From Prinia subflava (lineage: Eukaryota; Chordata; Aves; Passeriformes; Cisticolidae), in assembly GCF_021018805.1 (NCBI RefSeq), contig NC_086283.1:7143162-7207161 (forward strand): a stretch of 64,000 bases of DNA, read 5' to 3'. Of the stretch, positions 11,247 to 22,164 are shown one piece after another. Position numbers and translations under genes: made by a program. The notes under the pieces were generated by a model that was not told the origin of the DNA, made no database searches, and worked only from the letters and a program-made list of their open reading frames with translations. Position 1 is the first letter of the stretch. Each line of letters opens with the position of its first letter.

Positions 11247-13671
11247 GTATAGTATACATAACAATGCTATGAAAGTGATTATTCCTCCTGTGCCAAATTG
11301 CAAGCAGAAAAGGTGAATGGAATAAGCTACTGTACACTGCGGCGTTGAATTTGTTTTTGCAAAATGGAGCCATATAATGTGAGACACAAGATTTCCCATT
11401 TCCCCCATCATAAGAAGTTCAAGCAATGCAGAGCAGACTGTTTTCAATCTGCCTGCTTAACTTTCAGGTGAAAAGGTCACTATAATTTTCTCATTCATAC
11501 ACTGGTACGATTAGGAAACCAAAGTTAAAACGTTGTGAAAGGTGGGGAGATAAAGTTTCTGATTAAATGCATGTCTCTACTCAAATAGATCAGTGCCATA
11601 TGACTAAAGAATTGACCAGCAGAAACAAAGGACGTAGGTGTTGCTGATAAATAGTGCTTGGCTGGTGGTGTTCAGGTGGTCTGCCGGTGTCTTCCTGTTC
11701 CTTCGGTAACCTGAGACCTGACTTCCTAGGAATGCCTTCAGCGTTACTTGCACTCATTAAAGCTGACTGCCTTGGTTTGATTGAGTGAGTTTAGGATTTA
11801 TGGAATTGCACCATTAAAACAGTCCTCAGAATATCAGCTGTAACAGCTAGTCAGTGGTACTTTTCCGGCATCTGACTCACATACCACCAAGGTGAATGAT
11901 TTTATAGCTGATCTCAAAAGATTGAAAAGTTGTGTGAAACGTATTTAATAAAACAGCTATAATTTGTATAAAGATTAAAAAAAAAGAGGAAGGAATAAAT
12001 AATATTAGCATATGTGAGAAGGATGCATGCTTTTCTTCTTCTGAGATAATGTTCTTTAGAGTGAGGCATCTGTTAAAATGAAACTTTTTTAACAAAAGAA
12101 AGAAAAACCTATGATATGTAAAAACATAATCCCAAAGTATACGGGTTGATGGAATTTTGGTGGCTGTGGGCTGTATACAGATTGCAGGCTAAGGGAGAGG
12201 ACTACCCTTTGTGTTTGGCAATGCAGGAATATGGCTCACGTCTAAGTTGTCGTTATAAAGCTGTACCCTAAGAATTGTGGAGGAGGATGTTTTGCCAGTA
12301 CAACATAGGAAAAACCCATGTGCTGATGAACTTTTGAATATCTGACAAACATTTATTATCGCAGTAGAATCAGCTTCATTTTATGCTTTCTAACACGTGG
12401 TGTTTTGTAAGAAAAATAATCAGCTGCCACTGAGGGGAGGAACTGTTATGCATAGGATAGTTTATTGAGGCTGATGGTTTAATGCCCTCCTGAGCTTTGC
12501 CTTCTAGTTTTCTGGAAAACTGATACAGAGATGTGAAAACGTTCACTCAGGCCCCTTTGCAGTAGCTTAAAGCCGTGACCATTTATCCAGCAAAAAGAGA
12601 CAACAAGGATACCAAAGTGAAAGCTTTGGGAGAGAGAGGAGAGCTTTGTGAGTCATAAAGAGATGCTAGGATGTGGTTTATTATTTCTCACTGATTCAAA
12701 GCTCTGTTACTAGCTCTTAGAGGGTTTTTGAGACTCTCATGAGTTCCTTTTCCTGTTTCACAGGATTTCCCAACTTTATTATTGACAGATATGTGCATCC
12801 ATTTTGGAGAAATTTACTTTGGGTGTTGGTGATAATTTTAGTGACACCTCTAACCAAAACAGAGGGGGAATTGCCTTGCAGCAATTCTTTCAGTTTCCTT
12901 GCTGAGCAGCATCATTTTTATAAAATAAGAGAATGGTCTGCAAGCAGATGCAGTTCTCCTGTTTTCCTCATGCTTTGTGTTTTCACTGAACTTCCATAGC
13001 AAGTTGCACAAGATCCCTCAAAAGAATTATCTATCACATAGAAACTTACAGTATGAGAGCTTTGTAAAAACAATCTCTCCAATGTTATACATCATTGTTA
13101 ATTTTTTTTTCCATCTTTGTCCCTTGTGTTTGGCCTGTATTGACCTTTTAATTTTGATGGCACTAATATTGGTGCAGTTTAAAAGTGTATCTGTAATTTA
13201 TACTGTCAAACTGAATCACTGCAGATTATCTATTAAAAGCCTCAAAATGGATTGGTGCCACAAGTTATTGAGCTTGAATGATGCCTCTAGAAGCATTATT
13301 AGTTTTGTTCAGGTGCTATATTGGATTGCGTGGATCAGTCTCAAAACTTACTGAGAGCATTAAATGGAATAGCATTTTAGTTCTTACGTTTCTTGTGAAG
13401 CATCCACAACATTACAAAACATGAGTTGAAGCTTGTTTCTGGAAAAGGCCGTACTTTAAAAGTCTTCAAAATTTGCAGCATGTGAATATGTCTAATTAGT
13501 ATAAAATCTCAAATGAAAGGAGAGCTCAGCTTGGATAAAAATGAGTTCTTGAAAAATTTATTGCAGCTACAATAAGCAAACATTCACCATTATTTCTAAA
13601 TACTGTATTATGAGATGAAAGGTTTCATGACCTGTTTAATTTGCTAAACACTGGCATCTGTTTCCCTCCAG
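11247..13671 (+). other. COL25A1: COL25A1 intron (2.4 kb)
   Basis: AT-rich intron between the GPQGPPGQK and GSVGVPGVPG exons. It ends in TTTCCCTCCAG. No repeat family, RNA gene or extra collagen exon was recognised. The open frames at 12739-12999 and 12977-13354 show no motif and are treated as chance. Confidence 0.7.
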
Positions 13672-13716
13672 GGTTCTGTCGGAGTGCCTGGTGTTCCCGG
13701 GAGAGATGGACAAGTG
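13672..13716 (+). CDS. COL25A1: COL25A1 exon (GSVGVPGVPGRDGQV)
   Basis: A 45-bp exon encodes GSVGVPGVPGRDGQV, five perfect triplets. The 45-bp size is the commonest in this gene. The donor region reads CAA GTG | GTGAGT, so two GT dinucleotides lie three bases apart. The downstream one (GTGAGT) is the better match to consensus and keeps the triplet complete, so it was chosen. The human counterpart, as I recall, ends in lysine; here the last residue is valine. Collagenous region, extracellular. Confidence 0.92.
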
Positions 13717-16700
13717 GTGAGTTCTCTGACTTTTTCAGCACTGCCATTATTTATGTAGTGGATTAAAGCAATTTTGGGCTTGTTCACATGAGCAATATGG
13801 AACCTTATATCCAGAGCTGTGATTTCAAATTGGCTTCATGAAAAAGACTGTATAATGCCCTTTGTGCTCTGAAGTAATTTTTTTCTAATTTTACCTGAAC
13901 AAGCAGCAAATGTAATTAATTAAGCTGAAAGTCTGGTGTTCAGGTTTGATGATGACTGACAGGTTGTAGAAAGAAATGCATATTAATAGTGTGTTACTTG
14001 GATCAGTATATTTACAAACAAAGGGTTTTTTACTTCTTGTTAACTCAGTCCCTCATGATGCAAACACATTGATACTGGTTATTGATACAGTACCAATACA
14101 TTGTTAATACAACCTATAATTAGAGAAATAAAATGAGATAGAATTGCAGCTGGAGTATAGTTTGAAATTGAATTTTGGGGATGAAAATACAGAGGACTAA
14201 ATCAAACAAATATTTTTGAATACAGCCAACAGGAAATGCTAATTTAGGCAAGTCACTGTCATCTCTCAGTAAAGTCATAGTCCAGAGCAGCCCTCCATAA
14301 GGAGAGCTCACAGTAAAGCAGCAGGGCTGTGTTACAGCATTGGTGAGGTTTCCTAGCAAATCTGGGTGACAAAGTTTAAATAGTATACCTCCTTAACTGT
14401 AAAGAGTATTATCCATCTGTTGTTCTCTCAAGCCCTAGCATTTCTAGTGAACTTCAAAAGCACTGGCAAGGATTGCCAAAAGGAAAATGTATGATATATA
14501 TGTTTACCAGGTTCAAGCAGCAGCAGATGGTGGTGTATAAGGGTTGTATTCAACAATCCTCTCTTCTGCTTCCCTCAGCGAGAGCCCTAGAAATAACTGT
14601 TGTTTCAAATAATTTACTTTTAATTCTTCTTTCCTTTAAAAAAAAGGATATATTGTTTCTAACAGCATAATACATTGTATTAGACCTGTGTTTTGAGTGG
14701 TTATAAGAAATAATGTAATAATAATTTATTTCACTTTAGTGATAGTGGTAGGAATTTATTTTTAAACTATTCAGAGCATTACGACTAACGTGAAACGACG
14801 AAATAAAAAATATTTAGAATTAATTATATGTATATACATACATATTACAAAATAGAATTTATAAAACAATAATATGAAACTAATTTGCATTAAGTCCTCA
14901 GATTTCTTCCTTCATATTTTATACCTGCATTTGATTGCAACAGGAATGGTAGACAGTTACCTACTGAGATGCTGTTACTGTACATAATTCAAGTAATTTT
15001 TGTGGTCTGACTGAAATGCCAGTGAAAATTTACTTTGTAGCATATCTTTAGGAATATGTAAGAAGACTGGATGGGATGAAGTTGGAAACTGCTTCGAATA
15101 GAACAGAAATGATGATTCATATTTTATTAAATAACTTTTTTCAATAGTAATCATATAAATTCCAGCCAGAGAAATTCACTCAGACAACACTAAAAATGGA
15201 TATTAATGAAATGTGTCAAATGTGTGATTAATGTGTCATTTTGGGAATTTTTTTAAGCTCTATGGCAAGGTTATTGCATGCCTATTTTTAGAACACCACA
15301 TAGACTTATCTGCTGTCATGTTTCAGGAGGCATAAAAGAAATGTGCAGTTGAACATTATGGCAAGATGCAAACGCATCTTTGAATCTTGGTTATTAATTT
15401 TAAATTGTGTTTTAAAAAAACCTCCAAAACTTTCAATTTATGGCTGTTTATTTGATTTACTTCAACATTCATAACATCTATATCTTTGAACACATTTTAA
15501 AATTATTACCACTTTATTAAAGATGTCAGTGTGTTTTTAGTGTAGCTGAACTGCTTTACTTTTGACATTTAAGAAAGTGAAACACAACTACCAGGACAAA
15601 AGCTACACAGATAAAAATAAATTGCAGTTGCATTCTTTAGTTTGATTTCCCAGCTGTTGATCAATACTGACTAGAAAGCACTTCCCTATTTGCAGAAAAA
15701 ATATTATTTTCATATAATATGAGGTAGATGAAAGTTGAGTGTTGCTATCTCTTTTAATGAATAGATTAAAAAATTCTGTTAGCTTGGAAGTAGTGGTAAA
15801 AATGAAGTTTAAACAGAAGCAGTGTTTGTCTACAGTTAGAAAGTATAATGCAGCCTAGGAATCTCATGTTAATATTTTGCTATCAAAAAGTTAATTCTTT
15901 CAATTTGTATGAAAAAACAGATTCTCAGTGCAGTGCAACACACAAGATGTTGAATGAGGACCAGAGTGGTGTTTTTAAGAGTTGGGCTGCGCTTTAAGCC
16001 AGCTGCTGGCACTTCTGGCTTTGCTCATTCAGATTCACGGTGACTTGCAGAGTAGTTGGGTTCAGCGTCTATGTGTGGTGCGAGTCATCCCCTTTTTAGA
16101 AGTTACACAGTTAAAAGACTTTACAAAAGCCGTTCTGTCTTGATTGCCTTTTGGTCAGTGAGCTCACTCTGTCAAACAGCAGCATGTGCAGTGCACTAAG
16201 TTCCAAGTTAATATTTTTCCTTAGTTTAAAAGGCAGTGAATATTAAGCACATGCTTAAAGTTAAGTGTGTGAACACTTTTCTGGTTTGGACAATGAAGTA
16301 TTTTTCAGCCGATGAATGCCAGCAGTGAGCGAGCTTTGCTCTGTCCTCAAGCAGTTGAACAAAACAGAGTTAGGTCATCTCCATCTTGTAGTGCCTCTGT
16401 AATTTTCCCATTTTTCTTTTCACCTCTTCTTTAATTGAAATACTGGGTTATGGGGGATGATTGACAAGTCTGAGCAATAGGTCTGGGAATGAGATCATAA
16501 ATTCTGAGTGCACTTAGAGCAGTTCTCTAATCCTTTAACATATGAACCGCTTCTCTTAGACAGTCTCTAGATATTAGAGTAAGTGTAATTTTACACAACC
16601 CACATGTTTTTTGCAGGACTGTTAACTAGCAGATTTTTCTTGTATTCAGAGTAGCAAAATCACTGCCATAAAACCTTCACACATTAGGCCAAATTCAGTG

Positions 16701-19166
16701 AAACATTACAGGTAATCTTGTAAGGACATTTACAATCTTCATTTGTTCCTACATTTGAGAAACTACAGCAAGTTTATCTTGAGAATAGTAACTGGAAAGG
16801 AGCCGCTTAATAATAACTGCAGCTGGAGAGAGTGTTGTTTCTGGGATGGACCAAAACCTGCTGAGATAAAGGAGTCTTTTTGAGTGCTCCTTTTCCTTTG
16901 CAGACTGTTGTGCAATCCACATGTTTCTTTCTATCACAGTGCAATGGCAGATAAACTTCCCTTTCCCCACCCCTGGCAGAAGCTCCTCAGGCACTCGACA
17001 AGTACAAAAAACCATTCGTTCTGCATGGAGATAGGAGGTTGTAGTGATCTAAGGACATCATATCCCTACATTAATCATGTTGAAATAACCACAAAGGGCT
17101 TCTTGGAAAGTTCAGCTCTGCAAGTATAGAATATGTATTCTGGTATTTGTTAAATGCTGCTGATTTGATAAGGGTTCTCAGTGACTGCAGCAGAGACACA
17201 AGGAGAAAAGCAGAGATTGCTTAATTTAAGATAGTATTGGTACTGAAGGAACCCAGTTTCTAAAATTTGTGCAAATAACGCCGTTATAAATAAAAGTTTG
17301 TCTGGAGTGCATAAACCCATCACTCTAAACTTCCATAAATCACTTTTTCTTAAGCAGTACTTGATATTTTGGTGGGGTTTTTTGTAAGGGTGCATTGAAA
17401 ACAGAATGAGTCATCAGGATAGATCCCTTCATTTCAAATTCTTTTGGTAGGTTGGCAATAGCAATTTGATAAACCAAAGAAGAATTTTCCTTCTTACCAG
17501 TAGATTCAGAGTCTGAGTATGCACATCTTATTGCTTTCTTCATGTTTTTTGTTTCTCTAATTTACATGTATTTCCTTATTACTGTGTACAGTACTGTGTA
17601 GGAACACATTTTGAAGGCAGCAGTATCAAATTTCTTCAGCAAAATGAGGAAGGGTATACATGTACTAATATTTTTTCAAATAAAGGGAGGAAACATCATA
17701 AATGTAGTTCACAAATTTTCAGACAAGTTTGCAGGCCAGCTGAGTCTTGTTGAAGAACCTTTCCACTTGATTTCAGTCGGTGAGTGGGCCATGAGAGATT
17801 TCCAGTCCTTAAACAAACAATTTTAAGTTACTTTTGAGGGGCGCAAAAAGCAAGTTGAAAGGAATTGAATTCAACCCTGGTTTGAAATGGAAATCATAGT
17901 AACATATCTGAAAAACCACTTTTTTACCCTCTATCCTCATCTATGTATTTTAGAGTAAAATTAGACTGGATGAGGTCTGGGGGCTCTTGTGTTTCCTTGT
18001 CCTTAAATTGATTACATTCTAGTGACTGAAAAATATAGCAATACTGACAGCCTTTCTTTCAGGGTGAAGTGGATATCAACCAGCTGGTGTAGACAGAGTT
18101 ATGCATTTGACCAAAACAAAACCTATTTCAGAACTGCAGCCTCCAGGCTGTTTCTCTGTTACAAACAAGAAAAGCTGGGGCCTCCAACCATGTTATTTTT
18201 AACTGATTAATTCTGGATATGAAGGTATATGCCTCAAGGGCAGAAAGCACTCTAGTGAGGAGAAGCATGCTATCAACTGCCTCAGCTCCTTTGATACGGG
18301 CTCTAGTGGGTAATTCATTTTCAGACCTGTTCTGAAGTAGATTTTATGAGTTCATATTGACAGATTTTTTCTCATGTTACCAGCAAAGCCTAAGCAATGC
18401 TCTATACACTTGAGTACTCACCAAATTAGGATTCACTTCAGTGTAAGCATTAAGATTGCCCCTACCATGACAGTATCTGAGAAAACTGCTGCCCCTATTT
18501 ATTGAGTGGAGTGCTGAAAGTTGTTCTTTGCCCAAATACAAGAAAGACAAGTCTGTCCATGTTAATTCAGTTAAACAGTTAACACAGGCTCTAGAGTGTC
18601 AGGACGTGAACCAATGTGTTCTGCCCTGTGTCCAAAGGAATAAGCTTCTGCTTTTGTTTTGAATTATCTGAAACTCTTTAATTGAATGGCTAGGTTGCCT
18701 GTGTTCTTGACATGTTCACATTTTGTTTGCCTTGATATGAGTCGGAAGAAAAAGCCAAACACTTTGAGGCTCAGAGCATTTTGCTGAAGCCCTTTCTAGA
18801 AGTTATCAGGTTTTGAATAACTAAAGGTGTTCCCCTTTGTCTCTCATTTAGTCATGCTTCAGCATTACAGTTTGCTGTAATGGAACAGTCTTCTTTCTGA
18901 TTCACTGCAGTAGTGACAGTAACTTAGTTTTTTAGAGTGCTGGTATTTTTGGGGAACCAAAGTACTTTTCCTCCTATCAGGGCATTTGGGGTTATCATGT
19001 GGAACTGTCAATGGCAGCTCCCCATCTACAGGTTTGCTCCTGAGACATGGTAAATACTTTCCTGTTATTGACAGTAAACAAACATTACAGCATACCTCTT
19101 TGAAAGGGAACTGTCAATATTCCACTGACGGGGGACTCTGCAAGTTCTCTATAGCAGGCAAACAAC

Positions 19167-19291
19167 AGAATTAATGAGGGCTAAACTGCACACTCACACA
19201 AGAAAAAGATGTTTCCCAGAGAAAATATGTGATGGTACCCTCAGAGCATCCCTTGGTACTTTTCCCTAAAAGGGATGGACAGTGGGGAAGA
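19167..19291 (+). repeat. Left arm of the inverted repeat
   Basis: The arm runs from AGAATTAATGAGGGC to GACAGTGGGGAAGA. It differs from its partner at three positions (C/T, A/G, G/A when both are read in this orientation). Confidence 0.9.
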
Positions 19292-20175
19292 CTGTCAAAC
19301 AGCCCCTCTGTGTCTGCAGCATACTTCTGGGTAAGTTGTCATTAAATGAATTACTGGGACATTTACAGGCCTGCTGAGTTGAGCTGATTGATTTGGGGTA
19401 AGTGTATGAACAATAGAACATTTTCTGGAAATTTTTATTTTCACCATTCTAAGACCATTTGTGAATTCAGCAAAATGAAAAAAAATTGGCTTCTGGTGGT
19501 GAGTAACTGGAGACTTCAGTGTCTATAGGGGTTCTAGTGGCAATGTCTTTTTCTGCAACAGGCTGGAGGTTAGAGAATTACCTTCTTGTTTTGCATAATT
19601 TTTACATGAAATTTGGGAAAAGGAGGTTTTCCTAGCATTTTCCAAGAGTTTATCATCTATTTGTGTAGTGGGTCATGTAATGAAAAGAGAACTCTTCTTT
19701 TGGGGTTGGCTACGTTACACAAAAGGAAGATAAAAATAACTACACACGAAAATTAAATCAGGCGTTACCTAAACAGTATTTCTAATGCAATATTTGCATG
19801 TACCAGTGTAGGGCATAAGGTTTGTGCATCTGGTGGTTTTGTTGCTGCTTTGGTACAACAGAACCTTGCTAGACAGGATGTTCAGATTGGGTGGTGGTGG
19901 TACCACAGCATCCCACGGAGCTCTTTCCCTTTCCATCACGGTGTCAGCTAAGCCACACATTGCTGAGGCGGTGTTTGGAAGTCACAGGCCATCTCAGTGC
20001 CAGGAGGGAGAACTTTACTGTTCTTCTGGTGTATCGTGGTAGTTCCACACCATGTCGGAACAGGACAGCTTCTGCGGTGTGGTTTAGCTGAGAATAGGAA
20101 TGCAGGGAGGGCAAAAAGAGTGAGTAACAATTCCTTTAAACTGAGAACTGAGACACTTCACACTTCACTACAGCA

Positions 20176-20300
20176 TCTTCCCCACTGTCCATCCCTTTTA
20201 GGGAAAAGTACTAAGGGATGCTCTGAGGGTACCATCACACATTTTCTCTGGGAAACATCTTTTTCTTGTGTGAGTGTGCAGTTTAACCCTCATTAATTCT
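20176..20300 (-). repeat. Right arm of the inverted repeat
   Basis: Reverse complement of the left arm, running from TCTTCCCCACTGTCC to CCTCATTAATTCT on the + strand. The sequence beyond 20300 is unrelated to that before 19167. Confidence 0.9.
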
Positions 20301-20478
20301 CTTACTGGGATTATGGGTTGTGTTTTGTAGACATTAGAAAGTTCTAGAATTATTGTCATCACTCTGTTATAGAGTGATAATTTCTCAGGAAATGAAGAAA
20401 AATAGAAAGGGCAAGGTGTGAGCTAAAGTTAGCTGTACTACAGAAAAAATTACTCTTTAAATAGGAAAAAACACTTTT

Positions 20479-20620
20479 AAGGCCACTTCTGGAGTATTGT
20501 GTCCAATCATGGGCTCCTCACTACAAGAAAGATATGGACATACTGGGTAGAATCCAAGTAAGGGCCTCAAAGATGATCTCCAAAGGTGCCTTCTAAGTTC
20601 AAGTATTCTGTGATTCTATG
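20479..20620 (+). mobile_element. CR1 LINE fragment, internally deleted
   Basis: It begins in the CR1 block GGAGTATTGTGTCCAATCATGGGCTCC, continues through TACAAGAAAGATATGGACAT and the GGGCCTCAAAGATGATC block, then jumps directly to the 3' terminus TATTCTGTGATTCTATG. In a complete CR1 3' end those parts are separated by several hundred bases, so the middle is deleted. An A-rich stretch follows. Sense to COL25A1. Confidence 0.85.
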
Positions 20621-20916
20621 AAAGAAAAAATAAATAAAAATATGCTGCCTTGACTTGAAAGCCAGCTGATGTGCAGAAGACAATTGTTTCTGCAACCTGA
20701 TACTTTTGCTGTCAATGTTATTAAAGAAAGACTACAACAGCAGTCAGGGAAGACATTAGCCATGGCCTGGTGAATGTAAAAAGCATGTGACATTGAGGAT
20801 TTAGCTTTATCGCTTCTTTCATTTTGCCAGGTTGAAAAGCAGTCTGATTTAAATTGTTGCACTGAATGGCATTGTTGAATGTCTGGTGTTCCCTTGCATG
20901 CATCACTCCTTGAATA

Positions 20917-20920
20917 GCAG
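20917..20920. repeat. Target-site duplication, left of LTR copy 1
   Basis: GCAG lies immediately before the LTR and again at 22298-22301. A five-base duplication AGCAG fits too if one A was lost or shared at the 3' end, which would match the five bases seen at copy 2. Confidence 0.6.
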
Positions 20921-21004
20921 TGTCGTGGTTGCTGGGGGAGGTGAATTTTTTCTAGGGAGAGGTAAGCAGGCTAATTAGTAATCAGCTTTTCTGCTGGCAC
21001 CTGG

Positions 21005-21055
21005 ATTGGTCACTCGGAGGTTTGGACACGCCTCTGAGGACACAAAGAGTTAAAA
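21005..21055 (+). promoter_or_regulatory. Putative LTR promoter: CCAAT-type and TATA-like boxes
   Basis: ATTGG at 21005-21009 is followed 40 bp later by TTAAAA at 21050-21055, with a GC-box-like CACGCC between. The same arrangement is kept in the other copy (45239-45243 and 45193-45198, minus strand). Transcription would run with COL25A1. Activity is inferred. Confidence 0.5.
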
Positions 21056-21175
21056 GCAGGAGTCTAGGGGGTTCAGTCTCTTTTTAGATCCCGGTTTCAG
21101 CAGAGAGACGTCTCAGGTCTCCTTCCCCTGCCCAGCCACGAGGCTGGGTGGGGGAGGGGAAACACGTAGTCGGGC

Positions 21176-21186
21176 TCAGGTAAGCC
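21176..21186 (+). other. Strong splice-donor match inside LTR copy 1
   Basis: CTCAG|GTAAGCC fits the vertebrate 5' splice-site consensus at all core positions. The same site is preserved in LTR copy 2. It lies downstream of the putative promoter and in sense to COL25A1, so it could join LTR-started transcripts to the next COL25A1 exon at 25224. Use is not shown by sequence. Confidence 0.5.
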
Positions 21187-22158
21187 GGAGCCCCCGGGGG
21201 GGAGAAGAGAATGGACAGGACTGGAACTGAGCTGCCCCAGCCAGGATGGAGGGGTGGGGAAAACTGTGGAAGTGCCTTCTGTGTGTGCTCACCCCCCCCT
21301 TCCCCCCCAAACTCCAGGAGAAGGTGCCGAGCCAGGTGGGGGTTGCCGAGCCTGGGAGTGCCTGAGCCTGCAGCACCCTGCCGAGAAAAAACTGTTAACC
21401 CTTGCTTGGCAGAAAGAAACTTTTCTTAGACATTGATTCTCATGACTGGTGGTTTCAGAAAAAAGGAGAAAGAAGCGGCCTGAGACCGAGGTGATAAAGC
21501 ACGATTGGAAGGAACCTGATGGGCAAAGAATGAGAGGAGTAGCCTTCTGAGCTGGACTTTTCTTGCATAATGTCAGCCATGGACTGAACTTGAGTCTCTT
21601 TTGAACATAAACTGCATTTTTGGGTGGATGCAGCTGCCCTTGCTTTTGCTACAGTGACTGGCACTTGAAGAGTGGAGCGAGCAGAGAAGAGAGGGGGAGG
21701 GTGAGGTGGAGCCCTCCGCCCTCAGGGCAGACCTGCTCCTGGAACCCCGGCCCCTGGGTAAAAAGGGGGAGAGCTCGGCATGCAAGTATCCTTAAAAGAG
21801 CCCTGTATGCAGCTTTCAGACTATGGACAGCGGTGAGAGCGCTGGACATAGGAAAAAGAGAGAGTCACCCTGGCAGACTTCTCCGGGCGGTGCCATGGGT
21901 GACATGGAAACACATAAGGGGTGGACCCGTGTTTCCTGAGGAACAGTCTGTGGTGCGAGAGAGACTCCTCTCTCCCTTGCTGAATTGAAGATTAGTTTGT
22001 TTTTGAGTGGTGATTGTTTGATCTAAAACCCAAAGGTTTGGTCTATGAAGAGTGATGTGTGGGGAAGTAGAAACTGGAAGAAGAAATGTTCTAAGAGGTT
22101 TTTATTTCTGTCTCTGTGTATGTTTAAGAGTATTTCTGTCCCTGTTCTTATGTAATGT

Positions 22159-22164
22159 AATAAA
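22159..22164 (+). terminator. LTR poly(A) signal AATAAA
   Basis: AATAAA is followed within 10-30 bp by a T/G-rich stretch (GTTTTGGTAGTTTTTTTG), the usual downstream element. It lies in sense within a COL25A1 intron, and its partner in copy 2 sits at 44101-44106 on the minus strand. Confidence 0.6.

Larger units (their letters stand above)
19167..20300. repeat. 1.13-kb element bounded by 125-bp inverted repeats
   Basis: The arm 19167-19291 equals the reverse complement of 20176-20300 over 125 bp with only three differences, all transitions. The homology stops abruptly at both ends. The 884-bp centre is not obviously self-complementary except for a 14-bp pair (19945-19958 with 20077-20090, one mismatch). 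Each arm starts AGAATTAATGAGGG. A TTAA lies four bases inside each end, but this follows automatically from the inverted symmetry, so it is weak support for a piggyBac-type target site. No transposase-like frame was seen. It could be a non-autonomous DNA transposon, or an inverted duplication from template switching. Confidence 0.8.

Noticed and set aside
11461..11485. TTTCAG|GTGAAAAG|GTCACT after the first exon, resembling an 8-base microexon
   Set aside because: The length is not a multiple of three and it would break the frame between GPQGPPGQK and GSVGVPG, which already join in register.
19171..20296. TTAA at both ends of the inverted-repeat element as proof of a piggyBac element
   Set aside because: A palindromic TTAA inside one arm must recur in the other, and the arm homology extends four bases beyond it. 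There is no independent target-site evidence.
21620..21988. 122-codon frame inside LTR copy 1
   Set aside because: The matching part of copy 2 does not keep it as a comparable frame, and no retroviral domain is visible.
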